Positions 25,355 through 34,580 are shown, counted from the stretch's first letter. The stretch is 64,000 nucleotides of DNA from Verrucomicrobiota bacterium JB022 (GCA_030673845.1 JAUTCQ010000007.1:41086-105085); one strand, 5' to 3'. The notes: generated by a model from the sequence alone, not told the origin. Numbers and translations: made by a program.

Positions 25355-27115
25355 TTATCCGCCCAAGTAGATCACCCGCAGCCAGAGGCCGAGCGTGCGG
25401 GTATCGGGCGAATCGGAAACGGCGGACGGGCTTTGCGCGCCGGGCACGTGCAGTTCCAGTGTCAGGTCGCCCATGGTCTGCCATTGCTCGGGTGAGAGGG
25501 TCAGCTCGTAAACGCCGTTGTCGGGGTGGGCCCACTCGGCCACGGCCTGCCCGTGCAGCAGCACGACGACCTTTTTTTCGCCCCCGAAGGTGCCGGCGGT
25601 GAAGCGGATCCGTAGGGGCTGGCCCCGGGGCAAGGCGCGCAGCAGTTCGTGGCGCAGGGTGAGACGGTTGGGCGCGGCGGACGACCACCGGAAGTCGCCG
25701 TCGGGCGAATGCTCCAGGCCGTGCCAGCCTGCGCCGAAGCTCAGGCCCGGGTGCGTCACCGGCAGCGGCTCGCCGGGTTGGGCCGGCACGATGTCGCGGC
25801 GGTCGAGGGCCTGCCGTTGCCGCTCCAGCCGCTCGGGCGTGGCGAGGAACTGTGCGAAGCGCCAGTCCCAGAGGATTTCGCGACGCTCGTTGAGGTTTTG
25901 CACGCCGTTCCAAGCGAGCGTCGAAGGGTTATACAGCCCCTGCACGGCATTGACCCACACCGAAAAGGCACCCGTCACGAGCAAGGCCACGCCACCCACG
26001 GCGCGGCGCACCGCCACGGCATCCGTGCGCCAGGCGGCGAGCGCGAGCGGCCCCAGCAAGGCCCAGCCGGGCAGGCAATCGGCCAGCAGGCGCGGCCCGA
26101 ATGACCAGCCACCCTCCCAGTATTCCCAGGAGGCGATCAGCACGAGGTAGGCTGGGATCACCACTGCCGGGATCAGCAGCTTGCGCTTGTCGGGCAAGCG
26201 GCGTGCGTAAACCACAGCCAGCACCAGCACGACCAGCAGCACGGGCGAAAAAACGAACAGGCCGCGCGAGGGGCTGAAGAGCACCCCGTAGGCAAGGATC
26301 TGCACGAAGTGCCACGACAGCTCGAACGAGGTGCCGGAGTAATAATGGGTGCCCGGCAGCTCGTGATACAGCGGGTAAAACACCGCCAGATAGGCGAGCA
26401 GCGGCGGCAACGAGCCCAGTACCGCCCACGGCAGGCGACGGCGGTCGCAGAGCAGCAGGTAGCCCAGCACGGCGGCGATGATGAAGGCCCCATGCGGGCG
26501 GGCGATGAAGACCAGAAAGAGGCAGAAGCCGCCCAGCACCGCCCATACGCGACGCTCCGCAAAGCGAGGATCGAGCAACAGCCAGAGGGCGGCGAGCGAC
26601 CACAGCAGCAGACCCGTTTGCCCCCAGAGCACTGTGCCGGCGGTCGAAGCGAGCGAGGTGCCCAGCGTAAACGCGACCGCCCAGGCCAGCGCGACGCTGC
26701 GTGGCAGCCAAATGCGCGAGAGCGCGTAAACAAGTAGAAAGGCCGCGCCCAGCGTCAGTGCGGCCAGCCCTTGGTGCCACGCCCGCGCGTCCGCAATCTC
26801 AAACATGTCGTAGCCCAGTTGGCGCGCCAGCCAGATAGCCGGGACCGCCACGAGGCTGTTGCCGAGGGGGTAGGCGTAGAGGACCTCGCCCTCCGGCGTC
26901 TCGAAAAACTGATAGCGGTAGCCCCAGGTGCGGTAGTCTTCGCCGCGCTCGGCCTTGTAACCGCTGAGGCTCACCGTGCCGTGGTCGACGACCGACTGGC
27001 TGACGAGCAGGGTGCCGCGCGCGTCGGTGAAAAGCTGGTTGGGCGCCCGCCAGGCGATGACGGTCACGACGACCGCCAGCAGCCACGGCAGGATCCTGAG
27101 CAGGCGCGTACCCAT
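25355..27115 (-). CDS. Polytopic membrane protein, GT-C-like, with C-terminal beta domain
   Basis: 586 residues. About ten membrane helices cover residues 8-390, and a soluble C-terminal region of ~190 residues ends in DSPDTRTLGLWLRVIYLGG. That ending (D-T-R-T-L-G) recurs at the end of the protein at 7332-9482. The first loop holds LFTDARGTLLVSQSV, an acidic position as in GT-C enzymes. The ATG at 27115 was chosen over an upstream TTG because AGGAG lies at proper distance. It begins 13 bases after the glmS stop, so it is translated from the same mRNA. A link to amino-sugar-containing envelope glycans is therefore possible but not shown. Confidence 0.65.
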   Translation of the reverse strand: MGTRLLRILPWLLAVVVTVIAWRAPNQLFTDARGTLLVSQSVVDHGTVSLSGYKAERGEDYRTWGYRYQFFETPEGEVLYAYPLGNSLVAVPAIWLARQLGYDMFEIADARAWHQGLAALTLGAAFLLVYALSRIWLPRSVALAWAVAFTLGTSLASTAGTVLWGQTGLLLWSLAALWLLLDPRFAERRVWAVLGGFCLFLVFIARPHGAFIIAAVLGYLLLCDRRRLPWAVLGSLPPLLAYLAVFYPLYHELPGTHYYSGTSFELSWHFVQILAYGVLFSPSRGLFVFSPVLLVVLVLAVVYARRLPDKRKLLIPAVVIPAYLVLIASWEYWEGGWSFGPRLLADCLPGWALLGPLALAAWRTDAVAVRRAVGGVALLVTGAFSVWVNAVQGLYNPSTLAWNGVQNLNERREILWDWRFAQFLATPERLERQRQALDRRDIVPAQPGEPLPVTHPGLSFGAGWHGLEHSPDGDFRWSSAAPNRLTLRHELLRALPRGQPLRIRFTAGTFGGEKKVVVLLHGQAVAEWAHPDNGVYELTLSPEQWQTMGDLTLELHVPGAQSPSAVSDSPDTRTLGLWLRVIYLGG

Positions 27116-27128
27116 GCCGAACCTGCTC

Positions 27129-28988
27129 CTATTCAACGGTCACGCTTTTGGCGAGATTGCGCGGCTTGTCCACCGGCAGGCCGCGTGCGAGTGCCACGTA
27201 GTAGGCAAAGAGCTGCACCGGGATGGTGAAGAGCACGGGGTTGAGGATCTCGTGGCCGCCCTCTGGCAGGCGCACGATGTCATCGGCCGCGTTGTCGGGC
27301 ACGTCATTCTCGTTGGCGTTGGTGATGAGGATCACCGGGCCCTTGCGCGCGCGCACCTCCTGCACGTTGCTCAGCATCTTGGGCAGGCTTTCGCCGCGCG
27401 GCACGAGGAAGATACTGGGGCAGCGCTCGTTGATCAGCGCGATGGGTCCGTGCTTCATCTCCGCCGCCTGATAGCCCTCGGCGTGGATGTACGTGATCTC
27501 CTTGAGCTTCAACGCGCCTTCGAGGGCAATCGGGTACATGTCCTGCCGCCCCAGGAAGAGCATGTCTTCAAAGTGCGCGTATTTGTTGGCCAGTTTCTGG
27601 ACCTGATCGGCCAGATTGAGCACCTGGGCGACATGGCCCGGCAGGCGTCGCAGGTTGTCGACCATCGCCCGGCCTTCGGCGTAGCTCAGGTCGCGCATCC
27701 GGCCCAGGTAGAGGGCTACCATCGCGGTCAGCACGAGCTGGGAGGTAAAGGACTTCGTCGCCGCGACGCTGATTTCCGGGCCGCAGTGCTGGTAAATGCC
27801 ACCGTCGTTTTCGCGGGCGATGGTGGAGCCGACCGTATTGGTGATGGCCAGCGTGCGGTAGCCCTTGCGCATGGCCTCGCGCATCGCCTCCAGGCTGTCG
27901 AGGGTTTCGCCGCTCTGGCTGATCACGAAGACGAGCGTATTCTTGTCGAGCGGGGCGTTGCGGTAGCGGAACTCGGACGAGTATTCCACCTCCACCGGCA
28001 GGCGGGCGTAGCGTTCGACCATGTATTCGGCCACCATGCAGGCGAGGTAGGCCGTGCCCTGGCCCAGGAATACCACGCGGTCGATCTGGCGCAGCTCGCG
28101 CGGTTCCACGTTGAGGCCCCCAAACTTGGCGGTCGAGCCATCGTCGGAGAAGCGGCCCCGCATGGCGTTTTCCAAAGCCTTGGGCTGCTCGAAAATCTCC
28201 TTCTCCATGTAGTGGGCGAAGCTGCCGAGGTCGGCCTCTTCGATATTCCACTCCACCTGGCGCACGATCGGGTCGACGCTCTCGTCGAGCACCGTGGTGA
28301 TCGAGTAATCCTGCGGGCTCAGCGTCACCACCTGACCATCGTCCATGTAGACGACGCGGCGGGTGTAGTTGAGGAATGCGGCCACGTCGCTGGCGATCAT
28401 GTTCTCGCCCTGGCCGATGCCCACACAGAGCGGCGAGCCCTTGCGCGCCCCGACGATCTCGCCCGGGCGCTCGATGCAGACGACGGCCAGCCCGTAGGTG
28501 CCCTCCACGTGCAGCAGGCTCTTGCGCACGCTCTCGGTAAAGCGGTTCTTCGTCTCCTGCTCGGGCTCCTTGGCGTAGTGGTAGGCGATGAGGTTGGCCA
28601 GCGCCTCCGAGTCGGTCTCGCTGACAAAGCTGTAGCCCTGGCCTTCGAGGAAGCGGCGGATCGACTGGTAGTTCTCGATCACCCCGTTGTGCACGATGGC
28701 AAACTTGCCGTCGCTGCTGCGGTGCGGGTGGGCGTTGCAATCCGTCACCGCGCCGTGGGTGGCCCAACGCGTGTGGCTGATCCCCGTCTCGGCGGCATGG
28801 GGGTGCTGGCGCATCAGCGCACCCACCTTGTCCGGAGACCCCGTTTTCTTGAGGATCTGCAGATCGGCCGCGCCGTTGAGCAGGGCGACACCCGCGCTGT
28901 CATAGCCGCGATATTCGAGGCGCTTCAGCCCTTCGAGCAGGATGGGGCCCGCCTGTTGATGGCCCACGTAGCCGACGATTCCACACAT
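27129..28988 (-). CDS. glmS: Glutamine-fructose-6-phosphate aminotransferase (isomerizing)
   Basis: 619 residues, slightly longer than E. coli GlmS. The N-terminal nucleophile is Cys2 (MCGIVGYVG). The glutaminase domain shows RWATHGAVTDCNAHPHRS and HNGVIENY. Two SIS isomerase domains follow, with VFVISQSGETLDSLEAM and GRQDMYPIALEGALKLKEI, and the C-terminal tail ends LAKSVTVE as in all GlmS. It makes glucosamine-6-phosphate for peptidoglycan and lipopolysaccharide. No glmS ribozyme features were seen upstream: the 100 bases to the divergent glgC are too few. Confidence 0.97.
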   Translation of the reverse strand: MCGIVGYVGHQQAGPILLEGLKRLEYRGYDSAGVALLNGAADLQILKKTGSPDKVGALMRQHPHAAETGISHTRWATHGAVTDCNAHPHRSSDGKFAIVHNGVIENYQSIRRFLEGQGYSFVSETDSEALANLIAYHYAKEPEQETKNRFTESVRKSLLHVEGTYGLAVVCIERPGEIVGARKGSPLCVGIGQGENMIASDVAAFLNYTRRVVYMDDGQVVTLSPQDYSITTVLDESVDPIVRQVEWNIEEADLGSFAHYMEKEIFEQPKALENAMRGRFSDDGSTAKFGGLNVEPRELRQIDRVVFLGQGTAYLACMVAEYMVERYARLPVEVEYSSEFRYRNAPLDKNTLVFVISQSGETLDSLEAMREAMRKGYRTLAITNTVGSTIARENDGGIYQHCGPEISVAATKSFTSQLVLTAMVALYLGRMRDLSYAEGRAMVDNLRRLPGHVAQVLNLADQVQKLANKYAHFEDMLFLGRQDMYPIALEGALKLKEITYIHAEGYQAAEMKHGPIALINERCPSIFLVPRGESLPKMLSNVQEVRARKGPVILITNANENDVPDNAADDIVRLPEGGHEILNPVLFTIPVQLFAYYVALARGLPVDKPRNLAKSVTVE

Positions 28989-29111
28989 ATTAAGTTTGCA
29001 TCCAATGTGAGCCGTGGATTTTGATCAAGCCTGATCGCCCTAGCGGTCACCCAACTACCTCAGCTAGAGCCCACAATCCCCCTTACGCCCCTCATGCGTC
29101 AGAATTCTCCG

Positions 29112-30392
29112 ATGAAAACCCGCGTGATTTGCGTTGTCATGGGCGGCGGTCGCGGTACCCGACTGCACCCGCTCACGGCAGAACGCTGCAAACCCGCGGT
29201 TCCCCTGGCTGGCAAGTATCGTTTGGTCGACATCCCGATCAGCAACTGCCTCAACTCCGGCCTCAACAACATTTTCGTGCTGACCCAGTTCAACACGGCC
29301 TCGCTGCACCGGCACATCCAGGACAGCTACAAATTCGACCCCTTTGGCGGCGGCTTTGTGGACATCCTCGCCGCCGAGCAGACGATCCGGGGCGATAACT
29401 GGTATCAGGGCACGGCCGACGCCGTGCGCCAGAACCTGCACCACTTCAACATGTCGGACAACGATCTGGTGCTGATCCTCTCCGGGGATCAGCTCTACCA
29501 GATGGATTTCCACGACCTCATCACCCAGCACCTCGAGTCGGGCACGGACATCACCATCGCCGCCAAGGCGATGCGCACCCACGAAGTCCACGGCCTCGGC
29601 CTCATGCGCGTGCGGGACGATTTGACGATCGAGGAGTTTGTCGAAAAGCCGACCGACCCGAAAATCATCGAAGGCCTCGCCGTGGGCGAAAGCATCGCGG
29701 CCAACCTCCAGACCGATGGCGACGCCAAGTACGTGCTCGCGAGCATGGGCATCTACTGCTTCAACGGCAGCGTGCTGCGCAAGGCGCTGGACAACCACCT
29801 GACCGACTTCGGCAAGGAGATCATCCCCCACCTGCTGGGCGAGCTGAAGCTGCGCGGCTACGTGTTCCAGGGCTACTGGGAAGACATCGGCACGGTCAAG
29901 TCGTTCTACGAGGCCAACCTCGCTCTGACCGACGTGGTGCCGCCCTTCAACTTCTTCGATCAGGAAAACCCGGTCTACACCCACGCCCGCTACCTCCCGG
30001 CCTCGAAGATCAACGGCGCCACCTTCACCTCCTCCATCATGGCCGGCGGCTCGATCCTGACCCAGGCCACGATCAAGCGTTGCGTCATCGGCGTGCGCTC
30101 GGTGGTGCGCGAAGGCAGCTACCTCGAGAATGTCGTGATGATGGGCTCGGATTACTTCGAGACCGACGCTGAAAAGCAGTCCCTCCAAGGCACCGAGCTG
30201 CCCAAGATCGGCGTGGGCAAGAACTGCCACATCACCAATGCGATCATCGACAAGAATGCCCGCATCGGCGACAACGTGCGCCTGAGCCCCGAAGGCAAGC
30301 CCGACCTCTTCAAGCAAGGCGACGTGATGATCCGCGACGGCGTGGTCATGGTCCCCAAGGGCGGGGTCGTGCCCAGCAACACCGTCATCTAA
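29112..30392 (+). CDS. glgC: Glucose-1-phosphate adenylyltransferase
   Basis: About 426 residues. ADP-glucose pyrophosphorylase for glycogen synthesis. Motifs are VVMGGGRGTRLHPLTAERCK (nucleotide binding), KYRLVDIPISNCLNSG, GTADAVRQN, LSGDQLYQMD, IEEFVEKP, GYWEDIGTVKSFYEANL and a left-handed beta-helix C-terminal half. The form is closer to plant and cyanobacterial enzymes than to enteric GlgC. The ATG at 29112 gives the standard N-terminus; one at 29094 would add six residues. No other glg genes are nearby. Confidence 0.93.
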   Translation: MKTRVICVVMGGGRGTRLHPLTAERCKPAVPLAGKYRLVDIPISNCLNSGLNNIFVLTQFNTASLHRHIQDSYKFDPFGGGFVDILAAEQTIRGDNWYQGTADAVRQNLHHFNMSDNDLVLILSGDQLYQMDFHDLITQHLESGTDITIAAKAMRTHEVHGLGLMRVRDDLTIEEFVEKPTDPKIIEGLAVGESIAANLQTDGDAKYVLASMGIYCFNGSVLRKALDNHLTDFGKEIIPHLLGELKLRGYVFQGYWEDIGTVKSFYEANLALTDVVPPFNFFDQENPVYTHARYLPASKINGATFTSSIMAGGSILTQATIKRCVIGVRSVVREGSYLENVVMMGSDYFETDAEKQSLQGTELPKIGVGKNCHITNAIIDKNARIGDNVRLSPEGKPDLFKQGDVMIRDGVVMVPKGGVVPSNTVI

Positions 30393-30410
30393 GCGCGCAC
30401 GGTCTTTATC

Positions 30411-30549
30411 TGGAACAGGAGTTAAAAAGAGTTCAAAGGAGTGATTCTGCGATCAGAATGAGGTTTTTGGGCAGAACGGCGTTGTCTTCTCGATCCTCCC
30501 TCTATTTTTGTCATTCCTCTCTTTTTAACTCCTTTTAACTCCTGTTCCA
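30411..30549. mobile_element. MITE-like non-coding element with 23-base inverted repeats
   Basis: 139 bases between glgC and the kinase gene. They are bounded by 23-base inverted repeats starting TGGAACAGGAGTTAAA (30411-30433 and 30527-30549), matching at 22 of 23 positions. The interior carries a second palindrome, ATTCTGCGATCAGAAT (30444-30459). No ORF is present, and the base composition is much more AT-rich than the flanks. A transposase-dependent MITE is the simplest reading. A long-stem RNA or terminator is an alternative. Confidence 0.6.
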
Positions 30550-30564
30550 TTTACCTGTCTACCC

Positions 30565-31077
30565 ATGAGTGAGTCGCGAAATCTGGTGCTGATCGGCATG
30601 GCCGGGGCCGGGAAATCCACGGTCGGCGTGCTGCTGGCGCGGGAATTGGGGTTCGACTTCATGGATGTCGACATCGAGATCCAGAACCGCTACGGCGAGC
30701 GCCGCCTGCAGGAGATCGTCGACGAGGTGGGGCAAGACAAGTTTCTCGACATCGAGGCCGACGTCTGCGCCTCCCTCAACCCCCGCCGCACCGTCATCGC
30801 CACCGGCGGCAGCGTGATCTATCGCGACCGCGCGATGAAGCACCTCCATACGCTCGGCCCCATCGTGTGGCTCCGCGTGCCGTTGCCCGAGATCGAGCGC
30901 CGCATCGCCGCCTTCCCCCAGCGCGGCCTTGCGATCAAGCCGGGCCAGACCATTGCTGACCTCTTCAACGAGCGCGAACCGCTCTACTCCCATTACTCCG
31001 ACTGGGTCGTCGATTGCTCCGACCACATTGAAGCCGTCGTCGCCGACATCCGGCAACGTATGGAGCAGCAGGGTTAA
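30565..31077 (+). CDS. Shikimate-kinase-family protein with altered substrate motifs
   Basis: 170 residues. The P-loop is GMAGAGKS (11-18), the DxD site is MDVDIEI (33-39), and the lid and C-terminal FNEREPLYSHYSD match shikimate kinases. Two shikimate-contact motifs are changed. The FRxxE arginine is leucine (FLDIE, 60-64) and the GGG loop is TGGSV (80-84). The enzyme is surely a small-molecule kinase of this superfamily. Whether it phosphorylates shikimate or another alcohol such as homoserine is uncertain, so no aroK symbol is given. Four bases separate it from the convergent next gene. Confidence 0.8.
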   Translation: MSESRNLVLIGMAGAGKSTVGVLLARELGFDFMDVDIEIQNRYGERRLQEIVDEVGQDKFLDIEADVCASLNPRRTVIATGGSVIYRDRAMKHLHTLGPIVWLRVPLPEIERRIAAFPQRGLAIKPGQTIADLFNEREPLYSHYSDWVVDCSDHIEAVVADIRQRMEQQG

Positions 31078-31080
31078 GCG

Positions 31081-32085
31081 CTACCCGAGCAAGTAGCCGT
31101 AGCGCAGGCGCTTGAACGTTTCGAGCTGCCATTGCACGAAGCCGTGCGAAAGCTGGGGTGAGCGGTAGACCTCTCGCGCGCTGGCCGAGGCTTCCGCTTC
31201 CAGGCCCATCTTCCACAGGCACCAGGCCTTGGCCATGGGCAGGATCGCTTGCCCCACCTCGTCGAGGAAGGTGGCCGACCACGCAAACGCCGCCTCGACC
31301 TCCTCGCGCGTAAAGTCGCCAAAGTCGCTCACGTGCGGCAAGTCGGCCGGAACCGCCTGTTTGCAGGCGAAACTGACCGTCGTACCATTGGGGACTTGGT
31401 AGACAGGCTCGAAATAGTCCCGCAGGCGATGCATGAAGACCTGGATAAACGACTCGGTGTGCCACAGGTAGTCTTGATTGACGAGCATTGCGCCGGGCAA
31501 GAGGCAGGGCATGAAGCTGTGCACCGTGTGGTCGGCAATCGCGATCGACTTCCATACATCGTTGATCAGCAAAGCAATCGGCTGTCCTGTCCAGGGCTCG
31601 ACTTCGAGGTCGGCCGCATGGGAGTCGATGTACGGTGCGTATGCGCCCACCCATTCGCGGAAGAGCGGCTGAAAATCATCCCCCGGCTTCATCCCCGCCG
31701 CGCCGGGCAAGTCGGAGACCCATGCGTCGAAGCTCTTCAGCCATTTGAAGGCGTCGTAGGCGTGAATCCGCAGGTCGTGTGGCATACGAGGTGTCGCCGT
31801 CGGGTTGCTCAACAAGCCCCGCGCCGCCGACCGGGCAAACGAACCCAGCCACGAGCCGAAGTCGACCACTTGCCCTCGCGAAAAATCCAGGCGCGAGGCC
31901 AGCCACTCGACGTAAAGCTGCTCTTCAAAGCTCGTCGCGCCGAGATAACTCTCCCGCGTAGGCAGGCCGAGGGCTTCGATAAAACCGACCGCCTCACGCG
32001 GCAAGGGCTGATGCAAGGCATGAAGGGGCGTCACTAGGGAAGAAAAAGCATGCATGGATCGGGGGCCCGGATGGGGAAAGGCCAT
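31081..32085 (-). CDS. Putative SAM-dependent methyltransferase-like protein (TylF-like)
   Basis: 334 residues. A glycine-rich strand-loop VVDFGSWLGSFARSA (about 73-87), then IHAYDAFKW and a later LLINDVWKS, is the order seen in TylF/macrocin-type O-methyltransferases. The similarity is weak and the D-x-H metal residues cannot be placed with confidence. The C-terminal ~90 residues are alpha-helical and unlike anything recognised. The ATG at 32085 and one at 32055 are both possible starts. It stands alone, divergent from the GbsR-type regulator. Confidence 0.45.
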   Translation of the reverse strand: MAFPHPGPRSMHAFSSLVTPLHALHQPLPREAVGFIEALGLPTRESYLGATSFEEQLYVEWLASRLDFSRGQVVDFGSWLGSFARSAARGLLSNPTATPRMPHDLRIHAYDAFKWLKSFDAWVSDLPGAAGMKPGDDFQPLFREWVGAYAPYIDSHAADLEVEPWTGQPIALLINDVWKSIAIADHTVHSFMPCLLPGAMLVNQDYLWHTESFIQVFMHRLRDYFEPVYQVPNGTTVSFACKQAVPADLPHVSDFGDFTREEVEAAFAWSATFLDEVGQAILPMAKAWCLWKMGLEAEASASAREVYRSPQLSHGFVQWQLETFKRLRYGYLLG

Positions 32086-32180
32086 TCTTCACGCGCGAAC
32101 GACCGGAGGTCAACCAGCGGAGCCCGCTGTGGGGCGAATATCCTTGCGAATTCCAGTTTTCAGTATTTACTGAAAATACG

Positions 32181-32738
32181 ATGAGTAGCTCTACCGATAC
32201 CCCAGCGACCGCCTCCTGCGACTTCCAACGTGTGCGCGACGACTTTGTGCGCAGTTGGGGGGCGCTCGGCACGTCGTGGGGCATCAACCGCACGATGGCG
32301 ATGATCCACGCCCTGCTGCTCATCTCGCCCGAGCCGGTCTGCACCGACGACGTGATGGAGGCCCTGCAGATCAGCCGAGGCAACGCCAATACCAACCTGC
32401 GCGAGCTGGTAAGCTGGGGGCTCGTGCATCCCGAGGTGATCCCCGGCCAGCGCAAGGACTACTTTGTGGCGGAGAAGGACGTGTGGAAGATCTTCTGCAT
32501 CGTCACCCGCGAGCGCAAACGGCGCGAGACCGAGCCGGCGCTGCGCGTGCTGGCCGACTGCGCCGACCGTAGCGAACAGTTCGACACCCCCGAAGGCCGC
32601 GAGTTCCACCGCCAGATCAACGAGCTGGCCAAGTTTGTGGAGCTGACCAACGGCATCATGGAGCGCGTCGCCCGCAGCGAGCAAAACCAGATCCTGCCGC
32701 GCATATTGCCACTGTTGAAGTGGGGAGAGGGTAAATGA
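32181..32738 (+). CDS. GbsR/MarR-family transcriptional regulator
   Basis: 185 residues. A winged helix covers about 30-100: AMIHALLLISPEPVCTDDVM, the recognition helix LQISRGNANTNLRELVSWGL and a wing ending GQRKDYFVAE. A helical dimerisation region follows. The GALGTSWGINRTMA segment is typical of the GbsR branch. The ligand is unknown. It is separated by a single base from the DCC-family gene, which begins under a GGAGAGGG ribosome site inside the regulator's end, so the pair is an operon. Confidence 0.88.
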   Translation: MSSSTDTPATASCDFQRVRDDFVRSWGALGTSWGINRTMAMIHALLLISPEPVCTDDVMEALQISRGNANTNLRELVSWGLVHPEVIPGQRKDYFVAEKDVWKIFCIVTRERKRRETEPALRVLADCADRSEQFDTPEGREFHRQINELAKFVELTNGIMERVARSEQNQILPRILPLLKWGEGK

Positions 32739-32739
32739 G

Positions 32740-33150
32740 ATGATGAAATTGCTGGTATTCTACGACCAAGACTGTGCGTTTTGCCGCAAGTGCAAAAACT
32801 GGCTCATCCGCCAGCCCGCCTACCTCGAGCTGGAGCTGCTCCCCGTGCAGGCGCGCAGCGTGCAGATGGCCTACCCCGAGCTGGCCGAACACGACGCGAG
32901 CGAAAACATGATCGTGATTAGCGACACCGGCCTCGTCTACACCGGCGACGACGCCTGGATCACCATCCTCTGGGCTCTCAAGGACTGGCGCGACTGGGCC
33001 AACCGCCTGCAGCAACCGGCCCTGCGGCCCCTCGCCCGCCAATTCTGGCAACTCGTGAGCCAAAACCGCTACGCTCTCAGCGCCCTCCTGCCCGAAAAGG
33101 CCACCGAAGAAGAGCTGCGAGAGCACCTCTCCGAAGTGCAGCTGGTGTAG
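32740..33150 (+). CDS. DCC-family thiol-disulfide oxidoreductase-like protein (DUF393)
   Basis: 136 residues. The family signature FYDQDCAFCRKCKNWL puts a C-x-x-C at the end of the first strand of a thioredoxin-like fold. The following DTGLVYTGDDAW and ILWALKDW segments are also standard. DUF393 proteins are presumed thiol-redox enzymes without proven substrate. Immediately behind the GbsR/MarR regulator and surely co-transcribed. Convergent with the topoisomerase IB gene. Confidence 0.85.
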   Translation: MMKLLVFYDQDCAFCRKCKNWLIRQPAYLELELLPVQARSVQMAYPELAEHDASENMIVISDTGLVYTGDDAWITILWALKDWRDWANRLQQPALRPLARQFWQLVSQNRYALSALLPEKATEEELREHLSEVQLV

Positions 33151-33204
33151 ATCGCCTCCACACGCCGCAGGGTGGGGCAGGGCAACCGTTTCGCTGAGCC
33201 GCTT

Positions 33205-34203
33205 CTATCCGCCCGCCTGCTGCAAGAAGGCCAGAAAGCGTGCTTCGTGGGCGCGGAGGTGACGATGCTTCTCCTCGACGGTAACTTCGGGCAGACAGCC
33301 GTCGTTTTCGTAGGAGGCGAGCAAGGCGGGGTGGATGTAGTATTTGCGGCAGGTGGCCGGGCGGTTGTGCAGCTCCTGGGCCACCGCCTTGACCGTCTCG
33401 ACTACCGTCTTTTTGCGAGCCGTCTTGCCTTCCTCCCGGCAATCGGCACCGCTCAGGCGGTCGTAGGCAAGGGTGCTGGCGTACCAGGTGCGCAGGTACT
33501 TCGACGATAGCCAGTCGCCCGCCAGCTCGTGCAGGTAGGCATTGACGTCGGCACTGTCGACGGGGTGCACGCTGCCGTCGGCCTCGCGAAAGGTGAAGAG
33601 CCGCTGGCCGGGCAAGTCGTGGCAGAGGCTGATGACCTTGGCCACGCGGCGGTCGTCGAGGTCGATCGTGGTTCCGACCCCCGATTTGCCGACAAATTCG
33701 AGGTGGATGTGGTAGCCTTCTACCTCCGCGTGGTCTTCGTCGAGGGTCGTGAGGCCGTGGCTCTGGTTCTCCTGGCGATAAATCTCGTTGCCCACCCGGA
33801 TGCCGGTGCGGTCCATCACACGCAAAAGGGCCGCGATCACCTTGCGGCGGTCGAGCTCCGGGCGGCGCAAATCGGTCTGCAGGCGCTGGCGCAGGGCCGG
33901 CAGCACCTCGCCCACCTCGCGCAGCCGCTCAAATTTGCGGTCGTTGCGTTTCTGGCTCCAGTCGGGGTGATAGCGGTATTGCTTGCGCTGGCGGGCATCG
34001 CGCCCGGTGGCCTGCAGGTGTCCGTTGGGCAGGGGGCAGATCCACACGTCGCGGTAGGCAGGCGGGATGGCGAGCGACTTGATGCGCTGGATAACTTCGC
34101 GGTCCCGGATCCTCTCCCCCCGCTCGTCGAGGTAATAAAAACCCTTGCCTGCCCCCTTGCGGGTAAAGCCCGGCTGGGAATCGCTCACGTAGACCAGTTT
34201 CAC
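33205..34203 (-). CDS. DNA topoisomerase IB (poxvirus type)
   Basis: 332 residues, the size of bacterial and poxviral type IB enzymes that relax supercoils through a 3'-phosphotyrosine. The N-terminal domain includes AIPPAYRDVWICPLPNGHLQ and ATGRDARQRKQYRYH. The catalytic domain shows RTGIRVGNEIY, FVGKSGV, KYLRTWYAST and the tyrosine in RPATCRKYYIHPALL. All expected active-site segments are intact. It is divergent from the iron-uptake operon across the region with the Fur-type palindrome. The gene family is patchy in bacteria and is often transferred. Confidence 0.93.
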   Translation of the reverse strand: MKLVYVSDSQPGFTRKGAGKGFYYLDERGERIRDREVIQRIKSLAIPPAYRDVWICPLPNGHLQATGRDARQRKQYRYHPDWSQKRNDRKFERLREVGEVLPALRQRLQTDLRRPELDRRKVIAALLRVMDRTGIRVGNEIYRQENQSHGLTTLDEDHAEVEGYHIHLEFVGKSGVGTTIDLDDRRVAKVISLCHDLPGQRLFTFREADGSVHPVDSADVNAYLHELAGDWLSSKYLRTWYASTLAYDRLSGADCREEGKTARKKTVVETVKAVAQELHNRPATCRKYYIHPALLASYENDGCLPEVTVEEKHRHLRAHEARFLAFLQQAGG

Positions 34204-34263
34204 GTCTGCCAGCCTCTGCAGATCGCGGGCCAGAGTCCGGCAGAAGAGGGACCGCAGGGGAAT

Positions 34264-34297
34264 GTAAAATTCTGATAAGAATGAATCTCAATTTTAC
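34264..34297. promoter_or_regulatory. Probable Fur operator upstream of feoA
   Basis: An AT-rich imperfect palindrome with perfect outer arms GTAAAATT (34264-34271) and AATTTTAC (34290-34297). The core TGATAAGAATGAATCTCA resembles the TGATAAT-x-ATTATCA Fur box. It is 44 bases before the feoA ATG, placed to repress ferrous-iron uptake when iron is ample. Confidence 0.6.
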
Positions 34298-34340
34298 TTT
34301 GACCCTTTAGAACCGGCTGCTAGGGTGCCCATCTTGCTCT

Positions 34341-34580
34341 ATGAGCGTATCCCAGCTGTGTCTACATCAGGTTGAGCCAGGTCAGGAAGCCATCATCGAG
34401 GCGCTGACCTTGGACGAACGTGAGTCCATCCGGTTGATGGAGATGGGCTTGCTGCCTGGCACCCATATCAAGGTCATCCGTTATGCCCCGCTTGGCGACC
34501 CGATGGAGGTCGAGGTGCGAGGCTATTACCTTTCGCTGAGGCGGCGGGAAGCATCGGGCATCTCCGTGCGCTTCGTCTAG
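34341..34580 (+). CDS. feoA: Ferrous iron transport protein A
   Basis: 79 residues, an SH3-like fold. The motif RLMEMGLLPGTHIKVIRYAP, followed by GDPMEVEVRGYYLSLRR, is diagnostic of FeoA. It is a cytoplasmic partner of FeoB in Fe(II) uptake. 23 bases ahead of feoB, in an operon behind a probable Fur site. Confidence 0.93.
   Translation: MSVSQLCLHQVEPGQEAIIEALTLDERESIRLMEMGLLPGTHIKVIRYAPLGDPMEVEVRGYYLSLRRREASGISVRFV

Noticed and set aside
28989..29111. glmS ribozyme upstream of glmS
   Set aside because: The gap to the divergent glgC is only about 120 bases and shows no ribozyme-like pseudoknot core; the family is mainly in Firmicutes.
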